64,000 nt of DNA from Euonymus europaeus (taxonomy: Eukaryota > Streptophyta > Magnoliopsida > Celastrales > Celastraceae), in assembly GCA_963580455.1 (NCBI GenBank), contig OY756971.1, positions 13,105,001 through 13,169,000 of the forward strand, read 5' to 3'. Every line of letters begins with the position of its first letter. Positions within the stretch are counted from its first letter, which is position 1. The notes beneath the pieces are model-generated. The model made no database searches, was not told where the DNA came from, and saw only the letters and a program-made list of their open reading frames with translations. Below are positions 32,846 to 45,688 of the stretch, piece by piece. The position numbers and the translations under genes are program-made.

Positions 32846-33923
32846 AAATCTAAATGTGTGATAATGGCTAAAATAAGGCGAATAGAAGAAAACCTCACCA
32901 CTGGTGAAAAAGTTTATTCATAATCAATTTCTTCCTTTTGCGTGTAGCCCTTAGCTATTAATCGAGCCTTATATCGTTTCATAGTTCCATCCGCATTGCG
33001 TTTTATTTTGAGAACCCTTTTGTTCCCAATAGCTTTGCGGTTCGATGGAAGCTCAACCAAATCCCAGACATGCTTCACATTTATCAACTCCATTTCTTCC
33101 CTCATAGCTCTCATCCATTCCTTAGCCTTTGGACCAAAAAGAACCTCTTCTATAGATTTTGGCTCCTCCTCATCCAATGGTGTTATCATGAATGTCTCTC
33201 CTTCAATCTCATAATGATGAAGGGGAATATGTCCATGAGTACTTCGTCTAGGCTGAGATTGACCTTGATCAAGCTCCATTTGAGCAAATTCATTCAATGT
33301 GACACTCCCACTATCCCTTTGAGTTTCCTCTAATGGGTTATCAATAGTGTCAACATCCTGAGTTTCCATTTCATAGAATTGAAAATTCTTAACAATCTCA
33401 CCTTGGTTGGGAAATTCCTTTTCTAGGAACGTGACATCTCGTGACTCAATTTCTGTCACTCTCCCTTGTTCATCCTTCCCTATGAAGACATACTCTTTGG
33501 AAGTTTTAGAGTATCTTAAAAATATATTTTTCTTCCCTCGGGGTCCTAACTTCGCATATTTAGAAGTATGTGTATGAATGTAAAATGCCAAACCCCAAGG
33601 CCTTAAATACCCTAAACTAGGCTTTTCTCCAGTCCATAACTCATATGGAGTTGATTAGACTGACTTCGTCAGTACACAATTTAGAACATAGGCTGCAGTT
33701 AGCAAGCGCCACCCCAAAAAGGAGATTGGCAAATTTGCTTGTGCCATCATTGATCTAACAATGTCCAACAAGGTTCTATTTCTCCTTTTAGCAACACCAT
33801 TTTGTTGCAGAGTATAAGGAATAGCTAAGTTTCTATTTATTCCTTTTTCATCACAAAATTCCTTGAATTGCTCTGATAGATACTCGCGTCCACTATCTAT
33901 CTGAAGAGCTTCTATACTCTTGT
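32846..33923 (-). pseudogene. Copia integrase end and RT N-terminal part
   Basis: From right to left the region holds the end of the integrase core (33592-33923, broken by stops), then a linker with YVFIGKDEQGRV and RDVTFLEKEFPNQ, then the RT start with EEVLFGPKAKEWMRAM, KRNADGTMKRYKARLIAKGYTQ and FSPV. A TAA interrupts the frame just before TFSPV. The frame runs into the insertion point at 32845 and resumes at 23547. Confidence 0.9.
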
Positions 33924-34715
33924 CTAATTGATTCTATACCAATCCAATGCTTCTGATTTGTGAGAAATCAAGTAGACATGACCATATATGGAATAGTCGT
34001 CTATGAATGTGATGAAATACGAAGCTCCGTGCCTCGCTTTTACATTCAAGGGACCACATATGTCAGAATGAATTAGCTGTAGAGGGTTTGTCGCCCTTTT
34101 TGCTTTTCCAAATGGTAAGTGTGTTGCTTTTCCAGCTAAGCAATGCTCACGTGTGGACAAGTCAACTTTAGCAAGTGGACCCAAGAGACCCACTTTTGCT
34201 AACCTGTTGATTCTGTCTAATCCAATGTGTCCCAATCTAGCATGCAATAAATTACCATCTATTGGAGAATTATTACTAGAAGTAGCAACAAATGAAGCAG
34301 AATTTATTAAATTTGCAACATAAACGGAGTCTATAACCGTAAAACCATTACGCAAAAAACAACAACCAAAATAAATCATGTCCAGAAATAACTTAACACA
34401 TCCATGTTTAAAACGAAATTCAAAACCTAAATCTAGAAGGACAATAACTGAAGGTAGATTTCTTCGCACTTCAGGTGCATAGAGCACATCATGCAAATAG
34501 AGAGTTTTTCCTCCTTGCATATCCAATTTGTAGGTACCGATTTCTAGAACCTCTGTTTTCACATTATTTCCCATGAAAATGCTCATACTCCCCTTGGGAA
34601 TACATCTGAAATCTACAAACAGTGATCTTTCTCGAGCTATATGGTCTGCTGTCGTTGAGTCTACAGTCCGAATAAGAACTGGTTCAGCAGACATACCACT
34701 AGTAATTACATTCAA
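33924..34715 (-). pseudogene. Copia protease and integrase zinc domain
   Basis: The protease active-site region reads DSTTADHIA, where family members usually have D-S-G, followed by the family pattern YLHDVLYAPEVRRNL. The integrase zinc part has HARLGHIGLDRINRL, and the core begins with HSDICGPL and FIDDYS. One expected Cys of the zinc pair appears replaced near EHCLAGK. The frame is open over 263 residues, then stops. Confidence 0.88.
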
Positions 34716-35385
34716 AAAAGATAGTTGAAAAAGTCATTTACCTTCACCTCGGTGCATCCCTGAGCAAAGTGACCCAATTTCTCACACTTGAAGCATTTCA
34801 TCTTCATTTTGTCCTTCTTGGATTTACGCTTGCTCTTCTTAGGTGTTGAATCTTTGGATCCATGTGCCTTCCCTTTGCCTTTCTTTCTCTTGCCCTTCCA
34901 TGAGCCCTTAGCCCCACGTTTGTTTGACTGAGCCATGTTTGCTTCAATTTGACTAAGCCATGTTTGCTTTAGTCTTGGGCTTATCAGAAATAAGACGATC
35001 TTCTTCCAACTCCACATTTTTGTCAACATCATCAAAGGTTTTGATGTTGTCATTAAGGGTGAGATTCACCATCATGTGTCCTATGAAGTTCGCAAGGAAC
35101 GGATGTCAGCCATCACTTGCCATTCATCAAAAAACACATGTCTAGTTCACTCAATTCGCTAATCATATTAGCCAAATTAGTCAAGTGTTGCCTCATTTTT
35201 TGATTCAGACGCTTGACATAACTATCAAAGTTCAAAGTGCTTTGGCAGTCTTATGTTTTTCAAACCGCAGCATGAAGTCATTACGCATACTACTTAACAT
35301 AAATATGTGAGCAATTCGTTCTTTGTGTTTGAAAGCCACATAAGCCTCCATATCACACCTATGTCCAGCTCTAGTACCTTATTTA
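34716..35385 (-). pseudogene. Copia gag, N-terminus missing
   Basis: A Lys/Gly-rich stretch precedes the CCHC knuckle CFKCEKLGHFAQGC (about 34750-34800). Upstream, in other frames, there are remnants of the capsid part (DMEAYVAFKHKERIAHIFM near 35285-35355). The gag start, PBS and 5' LTR are absent. The next sequence to the right is the MULE transposase on the other strand. Confidence 0.8.
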
Positions 35386-35409
35386 CATAAGAGACTAATA
35401 CAATATAAT

Positions 35410-36316
35410 ATGTTTCACATCACATTCAAGTTTTTACGTGAACGTGCTGTTGCTCTTACTGTCGAAATTTTTAATGAGAAATTGGCTGTTTTAAAACAAG
35501 AGGGAGGTGTTATTGTTGATAGTTTCTTAGAGGATTTATCTCTGAAGCATTGGACGAATGTGTATGGTGCTGGATGTCATTATGGAGAGATGCATTTGAA
35601 TGCAACTAAGTCGTTCAGCTCTTGGATACTTGATTGTAGAAGTTTATCTATAACTCAAATGGTTGATAAGATTAGGTTGAAGCTAATGGGCTGGTTTTAT
35701 GAAAGGAAAATCGAGGGAGGTAATACTTGTCTATATTACTGTAATATTGTTTTGATTCGTGGATGATACTTGTGTAATGTATTTAATCATTTTCTTCTTA
35801 TGGTTTGTATTACCAAATGGATGGGAAGGAATCTTGGGCCCTAAGATGACCCAAAAGCTGCACGAGTATGGTGTTGATGGTCAATCTTGGCATGTGCATA
35901 GGTCATTTCAGAGCACATTTGAGGTTTTCTTCGACCCACAACATGTAGTGGACATTTCGATGTTTAAGTGTTCGTGTGCTATGTGGCAGCTGAATGGTTT
36001 TCCATGCGTTCATGCTGTGAAAGCAATCAGTAGGTTTGAGAAGCAGATTGATGACTTCGTGCACTATTACTTTCATGTTGCCGCATATCAAAAATCGTAT
36101 GAGGAACCAATTAAACCCCTTATGTCAGCTCTTTTGGTTGATTACAGTCCTGATGATAATGATGACATTCTTCCTCCTCTTAAAAGAAGGCCTCTAGGCA
36201 GGCCTAAGAAACGTCATATAAGGTCAAAGGGTGAGCAGATCCGAAGAATTCATTGTGGCAGGTGTGGAAAGATGGGCAACCATAACAAGAAGATGTGTAA
36301 GGAACCATTGGCATAA
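35410..36316 (+). pseudogene. MULE transposase, C-terminal half
   Basis: The first frame (35410-35718) matches the C-terminal catalytic part of the second MULE in this window (compare SFLEDLSLKHW and LSITQMVDKIR with its SFIEDAPATLW and LPITNLVDKIR). After a break at about 35720-35820, which may be a decayed intron with donor GAG|GTAATA, the second frame carries the SWIM zinc finger (CSCAMWQLNGFPCVH) and a CCHC knuckle (CGRCGKMGNHNKKMC). The N-terminal half and DDE residues before this are missing and Copia gag lies there instead. Transposases of this family cut and move Mutator-like DNA elements. Confidence 0.85.
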
Positions 36317-36728
36317 ATGAATTATTGTTTATGTTTTTATTAAGTGTTTAGTTCTTTTTTATCATAGAGGTATCAACATTGTATGAACATTGTATTATTT
36401 TTTGGTGCTGCATTTAATTCTTGAGGAATCTAGAATATACATAATGATTTAATTAGGCAGGCATAATGTAAGATATATGAATAGAAGTTAACTTGAAGTA
36501 CCTAAAACAAAACACATATTGTATATATTTCGCTAACACGAATGGCCACTTCATGGAATGATAAAATCTTTCAAGAATATAACTAATGTTTGCTCTTTTT
36601 GCTTCCCATCATTCACTTTAATTGGGGAGTCCAACAGCGATTGTGACTGCAATAGTATGTAATATTTGTGGAAGAAACTAATGTAGTCATAGCACATGTA
36701 GTAGGTTATGGAAAAGAATATTACCAAT

Positions 36729-37253
36729 TCAAATGTTGGCAAAGTCATTAGTCCACTCATTTAGTCTAACTTTATTCTCGGGTTGTTGATTTTTCTTATC
36801 TTGTACCTAAAAGGAAAAAAAAGATGTATCGTTATTGTATCATGGAGTAATCGCCATTGTAATTTATATGAATTTACGATATATGTTCTACCTGGCATAC
36901 TGGTATGTTGCCACTAGGAGGGCTAGCAGTTGAACTACCTCTAAACTTCTGAGTTAAATCATGAACTTCAAGTTCAGTGAGCTCCTCTTGTAGTGTAGAA
37001 GCAATGGCTTCTTTTTCTTTGTTGGCATCAATAAGCTTGTCCTTCATTTGATCCAGTTCTTTTGTCAAATCAGCAGCCTTCTTCTCCAACTCCTCTATGT
37101 AGCCATTCTTATCATCAATTTGGTATCTCATGAAAACCTCCTTCACTTTTGCTGCTTCCAGGTCTTTGACAAGTTCTTCATATGACGGTTTCATTGATTG
37201 TTCACTCTCTCGAATCTTTGATTGGGGTGTCCCTTTTGAAGTTTCTTATTTCT
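36729..37253 (-). pseudogene. 3' part of an intron-containing gene split by the Athila element
   Basis: An exon at 36892-37253 encodes a coiled coil (EELVKDLEAAKVKEVF, then heptads to about residue 85) and ends at a CAG|GTAGAA donor. After an 85-bp intron (36891-36807, acceptor TTTTAG) the terminal exon 36729-36806 adds 25 residues ending DFANI and a stop. Both exon joins are phase 0. The upstream part of the gene is at 47873-48935, beyond the Athila insertion. A stop (TAA) lies in frame close to the insertion site. The gene converges on the MULE transposase end at 36316, as in MULEs that carry a second gene. Confidence 0.65.
37249..37253. repeat. Target site duplication of the Athila element, left
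   Basis: TTTCT, identical to 47873-47877. Confidence 0.85.
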
Positions 37254-38408
37254 TGATCGCTATTTTTAATCACAAATTAAATTCGCAATTATTAATACCA
37301 ACTGGTTTACCCAAACGCAAGAGTACGTGTCGATAACAGTAATTAGTGAATGGGATCGAATCACAAGGACTGTATTAACTACTAATTGAACACTGCAAAA
37401 TAACTTGAACAGAGTAAAAATTATATTTGTAAATCAAGGTAAAAAAAACCTAGCTTGGGTATGGTGTTTCAAATACCTCCTCCTATGCACACAAATTAAT
37501 ATGCAAGCACACAATTTAAGAATTTAACGATGTCAGCCAAAAGTCCTTGGTCCAGCTGCAATCAACTAGATTTCCCTAAACAACGATCCTGACTTTGGTC
37601 CAGTTGCAAGATCTTTTCTTATCATAGGCGTCTTGGTTTGGTCTCTCCTAAGAACATCCTAAAACAAGCATGAGCACTAGGAAATCGACAAACGCACAAC
37701 CTAGAGTAACAATCTATCACCCAATCAGTTATGTCTATTGTTCCCAAAACCTGGATCTTACGCAAGTCCTTGTCACTCCGTCAAACACCGGGTCATGGTC
37801 AGCCGAATATGTTTAACTAACAATACCTACAATTAAGATGTTGATCAGGCATACATAATCATAGGCAATCAACTTTAAATCCAGAGAACAATAAATTAAA
37901 TTCAGTCTGCTTGTCAATTAAATCTGCGAACAAGGTTTTGGTATAAGAATTTACCAACCCTAGCTAGAAAGTAAATTAGCTACTCATAATATTAATGAAA
38001 TACATAACAATAATTGACCACAATGTTTGATTTCACAAGAAGGAGGAAAAAACTGCCAAAATCCTCAATAATCCTTGCTGTTGTTCTTCTCTTCTCCTTA
38101 AAATTGCCTCTGGTTCCTCTTTCCAGCCGCAAAAATATCCTTCTCTTTAGGGTTAATGACCTTTTATAAGGAATAAGAGAACCAACCAGTACTAGCCACG
38201 TCAGCATCCCAAATTGCGTATGAATTACAATCTCGCGTCCTGCAGCCGCCAAGGTCGCAGATTTCATCCAGCTGGTACCCTTTCCATTGAACCTCCAATA
38301 AGCATCCCTGAAATATGACCACACACATAGGGTAGTATTTGTACCAAAATATTGGGCAAAAACCCACTTTTTAACGCCAAAATATTAGGTGTTTTTTAAC
38401 ACCTAACA
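37254..38408 (-). repeat. 3' LTR of the Athila element
   Basis: 1155 bp from TGATCGC to CCTAACA, matching 46718-47872 nearly throughout. The TSD abuts on the left and the PPT on the right. Confidence 0.95.
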
Positions 38409-38420
38409 AAATCCCCCAAA
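38409..38420 (-). other. Polypurine tract of the Athila element
   Basis: The minus strand reads TTTGGGGGATTT directly before the 3' LTR. Confidence 0.75.
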
Positions 38421-39056
38421 CTGACATTATGCTTGTCCCCAAGCATCAACAAAATTACTAAATCCCAGCTTACAATTTAAGAAATCCATGTTTTGATTTT
38501 GAAGACAATAGCCATAATCTGGACAAACAAGCTCTTCCTTAACATTACCATGAAAAAACATCCAGCAGGAGTTGCACTTTGTTCACTACTACTCAATACA
38601 CATGAATAATTCACACCCTCACACCGATTCACACCAATTGCATGTATGTTTTTGTTTCTTTTTCACTCAAGTGTTTGAAGGTTAGTGTTTCTCTCATATG
38701 GATGCATTAACTGCAGCCATAAGCCTGCATGTAAACCAATACAACTACCCACTTCTAATGTGCTCCACATAGCAAAAGGAGTTGAACTTTTTTAAACATG
38801 GCAAAAAGGATTGGCACAACAAATTAGGAAAGGTAAACAAAGTAGTTAATTAGAATGTCCACAGTCCAGAAAATTAGGCTATAAAAAGTAGCAAAGGCAG
38901 ACAAGCATAGGTGAATAAAAGGGTAGTGAAACTATGCATCTAACATGTATGGAAATTAAAACAAATTGGGCAGCCAATAGGAGACTATCCTACGTCTCTA
39001 ACTAAGCACCAAAATTTTGCTGCCCCAACAACTTGTTTACTTATTCGCTTCACTCC
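38421..39056. other. Non-coding 3' region of the Athila element
   Basis: No supported frame lies between the ORF3 end (39057) and the PPT. I see nothing notable in it. Confidence 0.5.
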
Positions 39057-40325
39057 TCATGGCAGAGTCCAATCCTGGATAAGGTCAAACATCTCCTGCT
39101 GCTTGGCTTCATAACGCTGCTGGAACTCCTTCATATCCTGCAGCATTCCATCAACATTGCCCCGCATCCCATCCACAACAGAGACTAGTTTGTCCAGCTG
39201 CCCCATCATCTTGTCTTGTACCAGTTTAGCTTGCTCAAAACCAGCACCAAACACAGCTAACTTATCCTCAACAGCTTTCAATCTCTCAACTAACTCACCC
39301 ACCTACTCACCTGAACTCTCCTTAACCACAGTACCACTCGAACCAGCCCCATCTCTACTGATGGCCTTCTGCTGCTACCTTACCAATTGCACTTCACTTC
39401 TCTCCCACCATGTCCTATTGAGAGGAGCCTTTCTCTTCTCAGTTGTATCCAATGGCTCGGGCTCAATCCCCTCACTTAAACAAATAGAAGTAATCAGTAC
39501 TCCAAATGGCAGAATCTGTCCCACATTCTTCGCAATCTTCACCCTCACAATGTGATCATAAATCGTGGCAGCCATACAAAAAATTAATTTGCACACAATG
39601 GCATACATCAGGTAGCATGTTTTGGCATTCACAGTGGACATATGAGACACAGGAATGACATTCTGAGATACAATCTGAGCTAACAATCTATAGGGCTGCA
39701 ATAATTCCACATATGCAACAAAATTCCTACTCACATCCATCTCCTCCCTACCAGTCAACATATCAACTACCATACTCCATTCGGGCCAAACTACTCCAGT
39801 GTCAGCAGTACCAAAATCCCTAAGTCTATAGCTAGGTTTCTTAACTGGGTCTGGCAGTTTTAAAATAGTACTCACTTTCCTTGCATTAAAGAAAAACTGC
39901 TTACCCCTAACATAGGCGATGCAATGGTTCTCGTTCACCACTAAATTAGCATAAAATTCATGGGTTAAATTCACATTAGCTACCCCTGACACTAAGGCAA
40001 TGGATAACCACTTCATCTCTTCTAAAACTGAATACCAACTCACCTGGGTAAAGTCAGCAATCGCCACATGCCGTTCTACATGTAACCCCCTATTCCTCCA
40101 TACATCCTCATACTCTACCTTTGCTTCAGGGGTTATGAACCGCTCAACCACAGCATCATCATCACTCAGGGCTCCCTGGGTTTTCCACTTCTTTCTCCTT
40201 CTCTTTGTCCTTGATAGCTGCCACCTTCTTCCTCTTTCAGCTTCTTGTTGACATTCTCGGGTTATGCAGCAGCAAGGCAGAGAACTGCTTCTGAGAATGG
40301 AAGGGAAACCACAACACCTAAGCAA
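39057..40325 (-). pseudogene. Third ORF of the Athila element (env-position 'putative plant transposon protein')
   Basis: A single minus-strand frame of about 420 residues is interrupted by TAG at 39375-39377 and TAG at 39303-39305. Its central part (VSWYSVLEEMKWLSIALVSG, GKQFFFNARKVSTILKLP, CYLMYAIVCKLIFCMAATIYDHIVR) has the pattern of the plant 'putative plant transposon protein' family found downstream of integrase in Athila elements. The C-terminal part (GELVERLKAVEDKL to the end at 39057) is a coiled coil. The start is uncertain: the first in-frame codon at 40325 is TTG and an ATG or splice acceptor may lie elsewhere. It sits where retroviruses keep env, but no signal peptide or clear membrane anchor is visible. 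Confidence 0.75.
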
Positions 40326-41243
40326 AGTGGAGCCCTACTCCCCTTCGAACCCTTATTTCATTATGGGTTGGGCCTGATGGTTTCGTTATCTGCAGCTGCC
40401 CAAGGTGCAGTCGAAGTCGCAACTTTTTTTTTTTGACCTGCACCTGTGTCACATGATTCTTGCAGCAGCCAGAAGCCTGCATTTTTTTCTTATTCGCACG
40501 TATACACAACTGGGCACTCTTTGTATAAATCTCTACATGCCTGCCCAACCCTATATACCTCTAACCTTCTCAGTCACTACCCATCTTCTCTACTAAACAA
40601 CCCCTCCTAAACCCCCTATTGGCATTCCATTCGTTCCAAATAACCGACATGCATGACACATGCAAGAAATGATATAGAGGTTTGTCACAAGTAATACATA
40701 CACATGGGGTAATTTATAAATATGGGATCACATAAATATGGGCATTGTGGGTGGTCAAAAAGGGAATGAGAGATACCTTCATCATACACATGAAACAACA
40801 TTAGAGCAGTTTTTCGTGTATGGTATCATGCAAGTTCTAGCTAAACAGCTTCATGACATCCATTCACACAAAATCTCTGAAGGCTCCTCACATGGATTTA
40901 TTCTTGGTGTGCAATTATTATGTATATCGAGTAGCCCTTCATCACAAATAAATGTGCACACTTCTCATACTAGCTACTAGAACATGGCATGAAAAATCAG
41001 CACTAGTAAGCCAGAGAAAACATTGGAAAACACAGCGCAAAAAATTTCAAAAATTCCCTCCCCCAAACTAAAATCAACAATGTCCTCAATGTAAAAAGAA
41101 AATTGCAATAAACGACACAGCAATTAAATAGAAGAAAAGGGAAAAGAAAAACTTAGCTTGCAGAAATAGATGCTCCTCCACATGGGTTACCTCCCATGAA
41201 GTGCTGAATTTAATGTCGTCAGCTTGACATAGTCTTAGGATGG
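40326..41243. other. Non-coding spacer between integrase and third ORF of the Athila element
   Basis: About 0.9 kb without a supported frame. It could hold the intron or leader of a spliced ORF3 transcript. No splice pair is convincing by eye. Confidence 0.45.
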
Positions 41244-42682
41244 TCAAGACAAAGATGGCACAAGCGAAACAGCAGCTTCTTGAGGTAGAGGAATGGACTC
41301 CCAATAAGGTTTAACTCGATGACCATTAACTTTGAAAGTATATTCAGAATCCAGCTGCTTCAGCTCAAGAGCATCATGAGGAAATACAACGTTCACCACA
41401 TAAGGACCATGCCACTTAGAGCGAAGTTTTCGCAAAAAAAAGCTTAAGACGGGAATTGTACACAAGAACCTTCTGCCCCACGTGAAAATCACGACGAACC
41501 AATTTTCGATCATGATAGCGTTTGGCACGCTCTTTATACAACTTAGCATTCGCATAAGCATCCTGACGTAAATCTGCCAGTTCATTGAGTTGTAATCGCC
41601 GCTGATTACCTACTTCTTTCATATCAAAATTCAGCTGTTTAATAGCCCAATAGGCACGATGTTCCAACTCGACTGGCAGGTGACACTCTTTCCCATAAAC
41701 CAAGCGGAAAGGTGACATCCCAATAGGTGTCTTATAAGCGGTACGATATGCCCATAAAGCATCATTTAAGCACTGAGACCAATCCTTCCTAGTGGGATTC
41801 ACTGTTTTCTCAAGAATAGTTTTGATCTCGCGATTGCTGATCTCCACTTAGCCGCTTGTCTGAGAATGATATGGAGTACCAACACGATGGGTGATGCCAT
41901 ACTTTTTCATTAATGCAGCGCAAGGGTAATTGTTAAAATGGCTGCCCCCATCACTTATGATGGCTCTTGGTGTCCCAAACCGAGCAAAAATATTATCCTG
42001 TAAAACCTCACAACCAATCGATGATCATTAGTACGTGAGGGGACTGCCTCGACCCACTTGGACACATAATCAACACCAACTAAAATATATTCAAATCCAC
42101 AAGAACTAGGAAAAGGACCCATAAAATCAATTCCCCAAACATCAAACAATTCAATGATTTGAATGTTTTGTAAGGGCATTGGTGACGAGCAGAAATATTC
42201 CCAGTCTGCTGACATCGATCACAAGTTTTACAGAAATTCCAAGCATCTTTGAAAATAGTTGGCCAATAAAAACCAGCTTGAAATACCTTAAGTGCAATCT
42301 TTTTAGCCCCAAAGTGCCCACCACATGTATGAGCATGGCAATGCTTCAACACGTCCAAGTACTCATTCTGATTGATGCAACGCCGAATCACTTGTTCCGG
42401 ACAAATCTTAAAAAGATATGGGTCATCCCATATATAGTCCTTAGCTCGTGAGATTATGTACTTCCTATCCTGGTAAGACAAATCAGAGAGAAATGTGTTA
42501 GTAACAAGATAGTTTACAATATCAGCATACCATGGAAGATCGGCAATTGTGAAAAGATGTTCATCTAGAAAAGCTTCATCAATCGGCACATCATCACTCT
42601 CTTGTGCAGGAAGCAACCATGAGAGATGGTCAGCCACCACGTTCTCAACTCCCTTCTTGTCTTTTATCTCCAAGTCAAATTC
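41244..42682 (-). pseudogene. Integrase of the Athila element
   Basis: The zinc domain is visible as HCHAHTCGGHFG and CKTCDRCQQ (about 42200-42350). After a frameshift near 42170 the core reads [12 protein letters not shown], then a second Asp in [11 protein letters not shown] near 41900. A TAA (41848-41850) precedes [13 protein letters not shown] with the catalytic Glu. A further frameshift near 41420-41450 leads to the GPY-type end (KWHGPYVVNVVFPH, VNGHRVKPYWE) and a stop at 41244. All parts of a full integrase are present, but broken at least three times. Confidence 0.9.
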
Positions 42683-45600
42683 CTACAGCAAAAGAATCCA
42701 ACGTATTAGTCGAGGTTTGGCATCTTTCTTGGTCATTAAATACCTGAGGGCAGCATGATCAGTAAACACAATAACCCGTGACCCAATGAGGTAGGATCGA
42801 AATTTCTCCAAGGCAAACACCACGGCCAACAACTCTTTTTCCGTGGTAGAGTAGTTGAGTTGTGCGTCATTCAGCGTGCGGTAGGCATAGTAGATAGCAT
42901 ATGGAAGCTTATCTTTCCGCTAACCCAAAACAACCCCCAAAGAGTAATCGCTAGCATCGCACATTAACTCGAAGGGGAGTGTCCAATCTGGAGCTCGCAT
43001 TATGGGTGCTGATGTTAGTGCAGTTTTTAGTTGCTCAAAAGCTACTTGACAGGCATCAGTCCACACAAACTCAGCATCCTTGGTAAGCAAAGCACACATT
43101 GGTCTAGATATTTTGGAAAAATCTCTGATAAAACGCCTATAAAAACTAGCGTGTTCCAAAAAACTACGCACGCCTTTGACTGTCATTGGTGGAGGTAACT
43201 TTGATATGGTCTCAATCTTGGCTTTATCAACAGCAATGCCATTGTGAGAAATTAAATGTCCTAATACTATCCCCTTCTACACCATAAAATGGCACTTCTC
43301 CCAATTGAGAACAAGGTTGATTTCCTCACATCTTTCTAGAACCAATCTGAGATGCTCCAAACACTCATCAAAATCTGACCCAAACAAATTGAAGTCGTCC
43401 ATGAAAACCTCAATAAATTTCTCAACCATGTCGGAGAAAATACTCATCATACACCTCTGGAATGTGGCTGGTGCATTGGATAGCCCAAAAGGCATACGGC
43501 GATATGCAAAGGTGCCGTATGGACAGGTAAATGTAGTATTCTCTTGGTCCTCAGACGCAATAGCTATCTGGTTATAACCACTATACCCGTCCAAAAAACA
43601 ATAGTGGCTATACCCTGCCAACCTTTCCAACATCTGATCAATGAAGGGCAGAGGAAAATGATCCTTCCTTGTTGCCGAATTCAATTTCCGATAATCAATA
43701 CACACTCTCCATCCTGTAGTCATCCTTGTGGGTATCAACTCATTATTTGCATTATGCACCAAAGTAATTCCACTCTTCTTGGGCATAACATGAATTGGAC
43801 TCACCCACTTACTATCGGAAATTGGGTAGATCACGCCCACATCTAACAACTTCAAAATTTCAGCTTTCACCACATCCTTCATGTGCGGATTTAATCTTCT
43901 TTGTGCCTCTCTAGTTGGTTTTGCGTCATTCTCCAAAAGAATCTGATGCATACACCTAGTGGGGCTGATCCCTTTTATATCTGCAATTGTCCATCCCAAA
44001 GCTGTCTTGTGCTTCCTTAAAATTTGAAGTAACTTCTCCTCCTCCCCCAAACTTAAATTGGCAGCCACAATTACAGGCAATGATTCATTATCCTCCAAGT
44101 AGATATACTTTAAATGGCTTGGCAACTGTTTTAATTCCAGAGTTGGGGCTTTCACTGTAGAGGGAATAAGAGATGTGTTCGTAGGTGTCAATTGCTCAAA
44201 ATTGGGAAAATTCTTACCACCATACGGCTGATTCACTTGGAGAGCGTGAATAAATTCATCCATGTGCTTCTCTTGCTCCATCTCGCTAATAGATGTTATG
44301 CCAACACCCAAGCTCTCAGTCAGAACAGTCTCCAAAGCATCTTCACGTGAAACCTGAAACACCTCACTCACAAGATCATTTATAACATCCACTCTAAAAC
44401 AATCACTTTGATCATCATGTTTTTTTACTGCTTCAAACACACTAAATTCAAGCTCTCGGTCATTGACTCTCATGGTAATAGTACCCTTTTTCACAAAAAT
44501 CCTCATGTCTGCAGTTCGCATAAATGGACGACCAAGAATAATAGGCAAAGATGATGCTACTGGACTATCTTCCATGTCTAACACAACAAAATCAGCAGGT
44601 AGAATTAAATCATTCACAGTGACCAACACATCTTCCAGAATTCCTCTAGGTCTTTTAATACTACGATCTGCCAATTGGAGAGTAATTGAGGTTTCTTGTA
44701 GCTCACCCAACCCAAGTTTCTCATAAACTGAATAAGGCAATAAATTTATGCTTGCGCCCAAATCTAAAAGTGCCTTTTCAAAAAATTGATTACCTACCTT
44801 GCAAGGTATAGTGAAACTACCTGGGTCTCTAAGTTTAGGTGGAAGCTTATGTAACAAGACAGCACTAACTTCTTCATTCAAGGCGACCTTTTCATGCTCA
44901 ACAAATTTCCTTTTATTAGTACAACATTCTTTAAGAAATTTTGCATACGAAGGAATTTGTTTGATCACATCAAGCAATGGAATATTAATTTCAACCTTGC
45001 GCAAATTTTCAAAAATATCATGAGCTTTAGAATCAGATTTTTGCTTAGCAAACCTTTGCGAGAAAGGTGGAGGATTTCTTCCCCATTTTTCTATCTCCAC
45101 TGGTACAGATTTGCAACCTTCCTGCACCCTGTCGGCATCTGTCACTCTATCTGCTGCAGATTTACACCCTGGCTGCACCCTGTCGGCAATACCTCTTTGA
45201 TTTGGGTCTGATGACTTCTGCCCTATTTTCTCAAATTGTTTCCCACTTCTGAGAGTTATAACAGCTTGTAACTGTTGTTGCCCAGCTGGGTTACTCATGG
45301 GCTGTGATGGTAACTCTCCCTTTTTCCTCTCACTCATCTCCTTAGCCATTTGTCCAACTTGAGTTTCCAACTTTTGAATGGCTTGAGTTGTTTGTTGCAT
45401 AAATTGCAACATTGTAGTCTCCAAATCAGGTTTCTTGCCTTGTGATTGAACTGGTGCTGCTGGATTTGCTATATTCTGCTCACCTCGCCATGAGAAGTTC
45501 AGATGACTTCGCCATGGGTATGCTTGATTCCTATTGTTAAAATTGCCTTGTCCCATGAAGTTAATTTGCTCCTGTTCCGACATGGATGTCAATGGGCTAG

Positions 45601-45688
45601 CCTCAGTAACATGGTCTTGTTGTGAACAAACAACGCAAAGACTAGCGGGTTGTGTCGGAACTGGCACCTTGACATTAAATCCTTTCAT
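42683..45688 (-). pseudogene. Gag C-terminus, protease, RT and RNase H of the Athila element
   Basis: The open part 43277-45688 has the Athila motif TLRSGKQF, protease with LDLGASINLLPYSVYEKLG (DLG in place of D-S/T-G, usual for this lineage), and RT with FMDD in EVFMDDFNLFGSDF. TAG at 43277-43279, TAG at 42920-42922 and TAG at 42683-42685 interrupt one and the same frame through RNase H ([19 protein letters not shown]). Removing no bases is needed to stay in frame, so these are point mutations. The adjoining gag is in the same frame upstream. Confidence 0.92.

Larger units (their letters stand above)
20997..35385 (-). mobile_element. Copia LTR retrotransposon, split by a nested Tat element and truncated at its 5' end
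   Basis: The domain order on the minus strand is gag zinc knuckle, protease, integrase, RT, RNase H, which defines Ty1/copia. The RT reading frame breaks at 32845 and resumes at 23547, on either side of the inserted Tat element (23548-32840), and the duplicated GATCC marks the cut. The 3' LTR is 20997-22293. On the right, the gag N-terminus, PBS and 5' LTR are missing: gag sequence gives way to a MULE transposase near 35385-35410. The element is defective, with several stops. Confidence 0.9.

Noticed and set aside
42179..42758. Plus-strand frames in the Athila integrase/RNase H region
   Set aside because: The minus strand holds all recognisable integrase and RNase H motifs.
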